Source: Coniferiporia sulphurascens (Eukaryota; Basidiomycota; Agaricomycetes; Hymenochaetales; Hymenochaetaceae). Taken from it: a stretch of DNA of 64,000 nt. The stretch is from positions 2,416,716 through 2,480,715 of the forward strand of contig NBBA01000003.1 of assembly GCA_002794785.1 (NCBI GenBank), read 5' to 3'. Shown here in pieces: positions 58,470 to 64,000 of the stretch (position 1 is the first letter of the stretch; the number at the start of each line of letters is the position of its first letter). A program made the translations under genes and the position numbers. The notes under the pieces were generated by a model. It was not told where the DNA came from. It saw nothing but the letters and a program-made list of their open reading frames with translations, and did no database searches.

Positions 58470-61400
58470 TCACTCAGGAAGCTCTTCGTCAATCAAAGTG
58501 ACGGCAACGAGATCGTCGTTGTCGGCCTCCTGCCTTGCGGCTTCGAGAACACTTTTACGCCACATGGCGGCCAGGTCACCTAGGTTAGCAGTACGCTTCC
58601 TAGAGACCAGCCAGCGACGCGACAGAAAATCAGACTTGGTAATATCAAACATCGGTTCCATAGTAAACGAAACTGACGCTGATGGTCTGGATCCCTCCTC
58701 ATTGCGGAATACCGCAGAGCGAGGGCCTTTCACTCGGCTAGCCTCAGCAGCCCTGTACATAGATGTACCCAGGATTTCGATTCCTGCAAATTCCGTGTCG
58801 TCGTATCGACCCGCAGCCATGGGCCTTGGGGATACTTCGAGCGGTGGTGGCCGAGCTCGCGGCTTATAGAAGGTTAGTGCTGGCACCGCACCTCCCGCAG
58901 CTTTGGCTACTCTATCCACCATCTCACGACTTATGCCGAACGTACCGTCCTGCGAGTCTATCACCTCGGGCGTCGAGGTATTGTGCGAGCTACTAGGCTC
59001 CTTTCTCGGACTAGTACCTCTGGTACCGCTGGGTTCTACCCCAGACGGCTTCGGTATTTCGTCCTCAGTCTCTGCGGCGGTTAAACCGCGAGTAGGAAAC
59101 AGGGTCAGAGAGTCGAGCTCGGCCGTAGCGTCATGACTCAACTCATCTTCTTCCATCGTCTGGCTACCGGTACCGGTGCCGCGTTTGACAAGATCAACCT
59201 TTTCCCTGGTATGGGTCCAGGGATCCAAAACGCCATCTGATGTGACCACCCAATTTTCTTGGGTATAGTGTGTCACCCATGTTTCTGTAACGATTTCTCG
59301 TAATTGATTGACATTAAAGCCGTTCCATGCAGGGTTAAAAACAGTCTTAAGAACAAACACGCGATCCGCACCCGTCCGAGTGAGCTCGTTAACTGAAAGT
59401 CGACGATGCCAACGTGTATTTAAATTATTCTTAACCCATTTAATAACAACCTGTTCTGGATAGCCACGAGCGATATAGAGAGCTGCTAACTCTCGTACTG
59501 CGTCCAAGTATAAACTTGGCTTTGAACAAAGCGTGGCGAGCCTAGACATCTCCCCGAAGAAGGTTCCTCGTTTCACATCTAAGGGATGGAATGATGCCCA
59601 TGGAACGCGTTCCGTGTGGTTGAAAGCCTTTCGAAAAGGTTTATATTCAATACGACGCGTTACCGGGTCGATGAATACAAACAAATCCAAGAATGGTGTT
59701 CCCCATTCTGTGACTTCCCACGTAATTTCACAAGGACCGATGCGTAAGCGATCCTTAATCAGTTGTAGTGCGTCGGAACTACTGTTTGCATAAACAACTG
59801 CGAAGACGTCATCAATGAACCGTCCGTACATTAGAATATCTGTAGTGTTATTCATAATGTTACGCTCGTAATATGCCCCGTATAGGTTGGCGATATCGGG
59901 GGAACAAGCCACCCCCATCGCTAAACCTTTGGTTTGCAAATATACGTCGTCTTCGAAAGTGAAAATTAACCTGTTCAGAGCGATTAAGAGCGCCTGGATG
60001 AACGCATCTCTTTCCTGAGCAGTGGTATATGCAGATGCATATTCAATATACATCTGGTGAACGAGACGAATCGCTTCCTTTTCTGGTATGTTAGGATAAA
60101 ATGCGACTACGTCTCCAGTCACTAACCACGCTTTCTTCTGAAGAACAGGCAATGCTGTAAGCTTAGCAGCGAAGTCCTTTGATCCATGTATTACAAAGGG
60201 ACAAACGTCTGGGCTATTTATTAGAGGCTTCAGCATTTTCGATACGAACTTAGCCGCGGGGTTCTGGACGGCCGAGTGACATGGGACAATAGGTCTCATT
60301 TTCCATGGGTTCTTATGTATCTTTGGGATGCCATAGAACCGCGGAATAGGAATGTCACTCATTTTAACAAAGTCGTCGACAGGGATTTTACTTTTCAAAA
60401 AGCGCGAGAGTTGTTCGTTATCACAAATTGCTTCGTTGCCACAAAGCCGAAAAACTCTTCGTATCGTTTCTGTCATAATATGTACATGCTCGTCTAAGTT
60501 AATCTTTCGATAATTAGTCGTGTCTGATAGCAATGTACGACAGTTGTCTATGAACCAGCTTCGAGTAATGACAGCACTCCCGAGATTTTTATCGGTCGGA
60601 ATAATAAGAAGATCATTAGACTTAATATATTCCTCGAGACGATCCACGATCACCAACTCGAGGCGGTTTTCATGTCTATACTTGAGAGGCATAACTGCCT
60701 CTATGTGTTTTTGCACAAAGGCGTCTCCGTTCTCAAGTCCAGTCTCTATATATGAGGGTGCACGAGGGGCTCGCTTATTTGTTCGCTTGCCTGTGTCATA
60801 GTCTGGGTCATACAGACGTAAATCTTGATTTTCTTCGTTGTTAAAGAAGAAAACTTGCCATCTTACGCTTTCGCAAAATTGCTTGTACGCTTTAGACAAT
60901 AAATTTACATTAAATTTGGATTTTAACATGTACCTTAAGCCACTAGATACATGGGCATGAAAAATAGAGGGAAAAGAGACCACACCAGGTCCGAGATGTA
61001 CATATGATCGAAATCTCGCGCTCTGTATCACATCTACTGGAGCGCGCGATAATAATATACGGGCCGCTAACGGCGGCGGTAACTCTATTAATTCATCAGG
61101 GTATGTCGAAGGATGATTGTAATCAAACTCACGATTAGAAATGCTTTCTACAAGCATATCCACCCTGCGCAGCGCTTCTAGCCGGAGGAACGTTTGTTCT
61201 TCTTCTTCGCCTGGCCAGAGGCGGAAGCGTTGCTGCGATTGCTGTTGTTGCGCTTGTGGCCCGCCACTGGGGTGGTAGCGGTATTGGGCGCGGAAGACTT
61301 GCCTTTGTTTTGCACGCGACGTGCTGTGGCGGCGGACTGAAGATTCTTTTTCTTCTTCTGCTTTTGCTGCGTCGCTTGCGAAGTCTTGCCGAGGGGTTTC

Positions 61401-62471
61401 GGCGTCTTCCGGCCTGGCGGGCCATGCGCGGTGATTCGGTTGGCGGGGACTTTCTTTCCAGAAGCCGCAAACGCGGCCTTCCCCTGAAAATCCCGAGGTT
61501 AATCCTAAGAATGATGTCTCGAACCAACTGAGACGCCATACCTTGCCAACGAAGCCAAGCTTACCGAGTTGCTTGCGCACCTCGTCGCCGATTGCGGCGG
61601 TTGAAGATGAGGCCTCCCCCATCTCAACGTCGGCTTGGTCTTTAAGTGCGGACTTACGGGAAGCCTTCTCGATGCGTCGTCGCTCCGTTTCGCGTTGGAG
61701 GAAGATAATTCTCCCGGCGATGGCGCTGACGTCCCGTAGAGTCCGTTCGTACTCCCGTTTGGCGCCGTCCGAAGTCGTCCAGTGATGGACGGTGTTCGTA
61801 CCGGGCGTCATGGCGGGTACCTGGCAGGACGGCTTGATGATGCGCGTCCATTGGTCGGTAACCGACTCGAAAAGAGCCGGCGAGTACGTCTCCGGCCGGA
61901 GTTGGTGTACGAGGTACTCGACCTCCTGGGCTTTCATTTCGATCGCCAAATCGAGTACCTCCGATAAGTACTGGCCGTGGGCGGTCCTTATCGTAGCCAA
62001 CTGCGGTGGCTGTGTCCCCTCGAATTCCTTGGTGAGAGGAAAGACGGGGACCTTCGACCCCAAAAGTTGGGGCGGCATCGTATTTGCGGCTTTGTGCTGC
62101 CGAAGCTTGTTTAGAGCTTCGGAGACGCTCGCCTCTTTCGAGACGAGGGCGCTTAGCTGAGATAGCGTAGGCGCAAGCCGTTCACGGTAGTCGACATTAA
62201 CAAGGCCCAACACGTCTACAAACGTGGTGAGCATGTTAATTGCGACATAAGTGGATGCAACTTCCCTGGGTCCGTTAAGTATATTTGAATGCGAAATGGC
62301 GGAGACCAGGGAGGGGGACGGGGCACGGAAGAGGCGACCGAAACCAGAACTAATCGTCGATCTCGACGTTGATCCTGATGCGACAGGGGTAGGGGCAGTC
62401 GTGCCGCTCTGATCCATCGCAGTATCCTCGGAGATGACGTTCAGTCCGGACATATCGTTGTTGCCACTCAA
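58470..62471 (-). CDS. Penelope-like reverse transcriptase, no GIY-YIG endonuclease
   Basis: One uninterrupted frame of 1333 codons. Residues 1-330 are a variable N-terminal region; about 340-430 is basic and low-complexity. Penelope-specific conserved blocks follow: SYIETGLENGDAFVQKHIEA, LIIPTDKNLGSAVITRSW (about 645), FYGIPKIHKNPWKMRPIVPC (about 715-735), motif A DVVAFYPNIPEKEAIRLVHQ (about 785), motif B TKGLAMGVACSPDIANLYGA, motif C MYGRFIDDVFAVVYA (about 885, both catalytic Asp present), then TEWGTPFLDLFVFID and KPFRKAFNHTERVPW. Residues from about 1080 to the end are Ser/Pro/Thr-rich with no GIY-YIG or H-N-K endonuclease motif. Such proteins, related to telomerase reverse transcriptase, extend free chromosome 3' ends using their own RNA. 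The intact frame and identical pseudo-LTRs suggest recent activity. Confidence 0.92.
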   Translation of the reverse strand: MSGNNDMSGLNVISEDTAMDQSGTTAPTPVASGSTSRSTISSGFGRLFRAPSPSLVSAISHSNILNGPREVASTYVAINMLTTFVDVLGLVNVDYRERLAPTLSQLSALVSKEASVSEALNKLRQHKAANTMPPQLLGSKVPVFPLTKEFEGTQPPQLATIRTAHGQYLSEVLDLAIEMKAQEVEYLVHQLRPETYSPALFESVTDQWTRIIKPSCQVPAMTPGTNTVHHWTTSDGAKREYERTLRDVSAIAGRIIFLQRETERRRIEKASRKSALKDQADVEMGEASSSTAAIGDEVRKQLGKLGFVGKVWRLSWFETSFLGLTSGFSGEGRVCGFWKESPRQPNHRAWPARPEDAETPRQDFASDAAKAEEEKESSVRRHSTSRAKQRQVFRAQYRYHPSGGPQAQQQQSQQRFRLWPGEEEEQTFLRLEALRRVDMLVESISNREFDYNHPSTYPDELIELPPPLAARILLSRAPVDVIQSARFRSYVHLGPGVVSFPSIFHAHVSSGLRYMLKSKFNVNLLSKAYKQFCESVRWQVFFFNNEENQDLRLYDPDYDTGKRTNKRAPRAPSYIETGLENGDAFVQKHIEAVMPLKYRHENRLELVIVDRLEEYIKSNDLLIIPTDKNLGSAVITRSWFIDNCRTLLSDTTNYRKINLDEHVHIMTETIRRVFRLCGNEAICDNEQLSRFLKSKIPVDDFVKMSDIPIPRFYGIPKIHKNPWKMRPIVPCHSAVQNPAAKFVSKMLKPLINSPDVCPFVIHGSKDFAAKLTALPVLQKKAWLVTGDVVAFYPNIPEKEAIRLVHQMYIEYASAYTTAQERDAFIQALLIALNRLIFTFEDDVYLQTKGLAMGVACSPDIANLYGAYYERNIMNNTTDILMYGRFIDDVFAVVYANSSSDALQLIKDRLRIGPCEITWEVTEWGTPFLDLFVFIDPVTRRIEYKPFRKAFNHTERVPWASFHPLDVKRGTFFGEMSRLATLCSKPSLYLDAVRELAALYIARGYPEQVVIKWVKNNLNTRWHRRLSVNELTRTGADRVFVLKTVFNPAWNGFNVNQLREIVTETWVTHYTQENWVVTSDGVLDPWTHTREKVDLVKRGTGTGSQTMEEDELSHDATAELDSLTLFPTRGLTAAETEDEIPKPSGVEPSGTRGTSPRKEPSSSHNTSTPEVIDSQDGTFGISREMVDRVAKAAGGAVPALTFYKPRARPPPLEVSPRPMAAGRYDDTEFAGIEILGTSMYRAAEASRVKGPRSAVFRNEEGSRPSASVSFTMEPMFDITKSDFLSRRWLVSRKRTANLGDLAAMWRKSVLEAARQEADNDDLVAVTLIDEELPE

Positions 62472-62859
62472 ACGTTAGTCGAGCGTAAGAGTATGAGGTG
62501 CGGGCAAAGAAAGCCGGGGTTTCGCCTTGGAGTCGAGACGTGAGAAGTTTGCACGCTCGTCTGCCGCTAACGGAGCGGGAGAGGTTGTTGCGGGAGACCC
62601 AAGAGAAGAGCTTGGAAAACCTGCGGTATGTCGGGAGGTACCAGTCGAAGTACCAGGCAAAGTAAGTTCCGACCCTGAACCAACGTCGAAGTGCCCTACG
62701 AAGGGTAGGCGAGCGTTGCCGATAGTCTAGGGAATTCGGAAGGCCGTAAACGGGGTAGAGAGCGTGCGTGTGGCGCACGAGATCCTCGGTGTCAACGGGG
62801 TTCTTGTCAAACGTGACGAAGAAAAACCTAAATAAGGCTGATCCTCTCCGTTCTCGCAA
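62350..62859 (-). CDS. Upstream ORF overlapping the start of the RT gene in another frame
   Basis: 169 codons from MRERRGSALFRFFFVTFDKN to IRINVEIDD. The middle reads like real protein: SPTLRRALRRWFRVGTYFAW and YFDWYLPTYRRFSKLFSWVS, rich in aromatic and basic residues. It overlaps the RT frame by about 120 nt and is offset by one frame, so an intron or a frameshift could fuse it to the RT, or it could be a separate small ORF. No family is recognised, and it could also be a chance frame in the leader. Confidence 0.45.
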   Translation of the reverse strand: MRERRGSALFRFFFVTFDKNPVDTEDLVRHTHALYPVYGLPNSLDYRQRSPTLRRALRRWFRVGTYFAWYFDWYLPTYRRFSKLFSWVSRNNLSRSVSGRRACKLLTSRLQGETPAFFARTSYSYARLTFEWQQRYVRTERHLRGYCDGSERHDCPYPCRIRINVEIDD

Positions 62860-63021
62860 AGACGCGAAGAATTTATTCAGCGCAATGGGATCGGCGTGAT
62901 AGTCAAGAAGACGATTCTCTACCGGATGGTTTATACTCGGGAAGTTGCGCGTGTTTAACGGGCTAAATGTGCGACGCGACGCCAGTTTGGCGGTTTGAAC
63001 TGCGAGTTTGTGTGTAGGTGG
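62472..63021. other. Leader region of the Penelope-like element
   Basis: Between the RT start and pseudo-LTR C. It contains the upstream ORF (to 62859). From 62860 to 63021 I see no other feature. Confidence 0.6.
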
Positions 63022-63838
63022 TTAGGGTGGGGGGAATCAACACACGAAAAATCGCCGAAGGCGATTTTTAAAGCTAGGTCGGTGAGGACGAGGCTGAAAG
63101 CAAAGAACAGTTGCACGGCGTGTGCAACCTGAGCTTTCGAACTGAGTTCTCATCAGTGCTTTTTTGCAGCTCTTTATAGGCGAAGAATCGACTACAAGGA
63201 CGGCGCCGAAGGCGCCGTACCAGGAGAGTGCAAGAGGCCGTTACTAAACACGAGGCCGCTTCCTTGCACGCTATCTGAGTGAAGTATGGTGAAATACTCC
63301 GTTCATATCTATTGATATGGGTCACGAGTCGAGAAGACTGTGGTTCCATCAATTATCCATAGGGGCAAGAAAACGACCTGCTGATGAGACAGCATTCAGT
63401 CGAGAAACTCCTGTGGCGCGAAGCGCCACAGTTTCTTGCTTCGGTGTTATCATCCACCCACTCCTATTCCTTTGAAGCTACCATTTACGACCGCTGGACA
63501 GCGGTCCGGGTAGAGGCAAAACTCACGCACTACTCATCACGGGGTCCGACTATATGCCGGGGTTCCCGCGACGATCATGAGATCACCGCCATAGGCGGTG
63601 ATGGCCTTCAGCAATAAGTCCGATAAAGCACCGAGGACTTAGTCATCTAATTAAGACGCGCATTTCACCGGCCCTTTCGGGCCGGCTACTCTCGTCGAAA
63701 CTATAAGCTTCGTCTATACCCGGCCATCGGGTTTATCCAATTGCTGACATATCAATGATACGAAAAGACTTCCAAAAATAGTTTATAAGCTATTCTTGGG
63801 ATACAGTAACCCAGACTGATAACGGTTAGTCGTCAGTT
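63022..63838 (-). repeat. Pseudo-LTR C (5' copy of the Penelope-like element)
   Basis: Identical by eye to copy B. It lies upstream of the RT gene in the sense direction and directly abuts the terminal TTAGGG array. Identity of the two pseudo-LTRs indicates a recent insertion. Confidence 0.92.
63097..63162 (-). ncRNA. Hammerhead ribozyme candidate in pseudo-LTR C
   Basis: Identical to the 57635-57700 copy, offset 5462. In the sense direction it lies near the 5' end of the element, so cleavage would set the 5' end of a unit-length RNA. Confidence 0.82.
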
Positions 63839-63989
63839 AGGGTTAGGGTTAGGGTTAGGGTTAGGGTTAGGGTTAGGGTTAGGGTTAGGGTTAGGGTTAG
63901 GGTTAGGGTTAGGGTTAGGGTTAGGGTTAGGGTTAGGGTTAGGGTTAGGGTTAGGGTTAGGGTTAGGGTTAGGGTTAGGGTTAGGGTTA
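63837..63989 (+). repeat. Terminal telomere array (TTAGGG)n, about 25 repeats
   Basis: Perfect TTAGGG repeats for about 153 nt running to the 3' end on the plus strand, the orientation expected for a right chromosome end. The last bases (63990-64000, TCTCTCTTAGG) are not telomeric. Confidence 0.97.
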
Positions 63990-64000
63990 TCTCTCTTAGG

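Larger units (their letters stand above)
57560..63838 (-). mobile_element. Penelope-like retroelement, endonuclease-lacking Coprina type, attached to the telomere
   Basis: Order in the sense (minus) direction: pseudo-LTR C, leader with an overlapping upstream ORF, RT gene, degenerate telomeric repeats, pseudo-LTR B. The element is 6.3 kb. Coprina elements, described from basidiomycetes, are Penelope-like elements without the GIY-YIG endonuclease that sit at telomeres. All points are met here: a Penelope-type RT, no GIY-YIG motif, pseudo-LTRs, hammerhead motifs, telomeric repeats at the junctions, and adjacency to the terminal TTAGGG array. The 3' end faces the centromere, consistent with cDNA synthesis primed by the G-rich 3' overhang. 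Confidence 0.88.

Noticed and set aside
1..64000. CRISPR arrays, bacterial operons, ribosome-binding sites
   Set aside because: The sequence is eukaryotic (spliceosomal introns, telomere); no regularly spaced direct repeats of CRISPR type were seen.

Overview
This window is the right-hand end of a fungal chromosome, almost certainly from an Agaricomycete (mushroom-type basidiomycete). It ends in about 25 TTAGGG repeats. The genes are dense in short introns of roughly 50-110 nt and belong to families typical of Agaricomycetes: DUF6533 membrane proteins, Zn2Cys6 regulators with a fungal transcription-factor domain, a GH127-like secreted hydrolase, a monocarboxylate-type MFS transporter, an OM14-like mitochondrial protein and short-chain dehydrogenases. 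Exon borders were worked out by eye from reading frames, splice signals and paralogue comparison. They are good where two copies could be compared and approximate elsewhere.

Layout, left to right. 1-243: last exon of a gene cut by the window edge (minus strand). About 1-3 kb: a degenerate GC-rich tandem repeat. 4.3-6.3 kb and 7.9-9.9 kb: a direct duplication of a DUF6533 membrane-protein gene; the left copy carries a nonsense codon. 10-16 kb: gene-poor. 16.1-22.7 kb: two convergent paralogous Zn2Cys6 regulators, with a 5'-truncated LINE between them. 24.7-29.3 kb: one long Ser/Pro-rich gene. 30.8-37.5 kb: a full-length Tad1-like LINE with a 14-bp target-site duplication, heavily damaged at apparent CpG sites. 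38.9-39.5 kb: a small single-pass membrane protein. 39.7-40.8 kb: a 1-kb non-autonomous element that shares both ends with the LINE. 42.5-45.7 kb: GH127-like gene. 46.4-48.4 kb: MFS transporter. 50.5-51.3 kb: OM14-like gene. 51.7-55.5 kb: a tandem pair of short-chain dehydrogenases. 55.8-56.4 kb: a polyketide-synthase ketosynthase relic.

The last 7.2 kb is the most interesting part. An endonuclease-lacking Penelope-like retroelement of the Coprina type lies between two identical pseudo-LTRs, with an older third pseudo-LTR on the centromere side and the telomere on the other. Each pseudo-LTR contains, on the sense (minus) strand, a sequence that folds as a hammerhead ribozyme, plus an array of short hairpins. 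Telomeric repeats sit at each junction, and the element's 3' end points towards the centromere, as expected if its cDNA was primed from a chromosome end.

The theme of the window is subtelomeric duplication and decay: three paralogous gene pairs, three LINE-family insertions with readable target-site duplications, one pseudogene relic, and a telomere-attached retroelement. I could not run searches or folding programs. Family names rest on motifs read directly from the translations.
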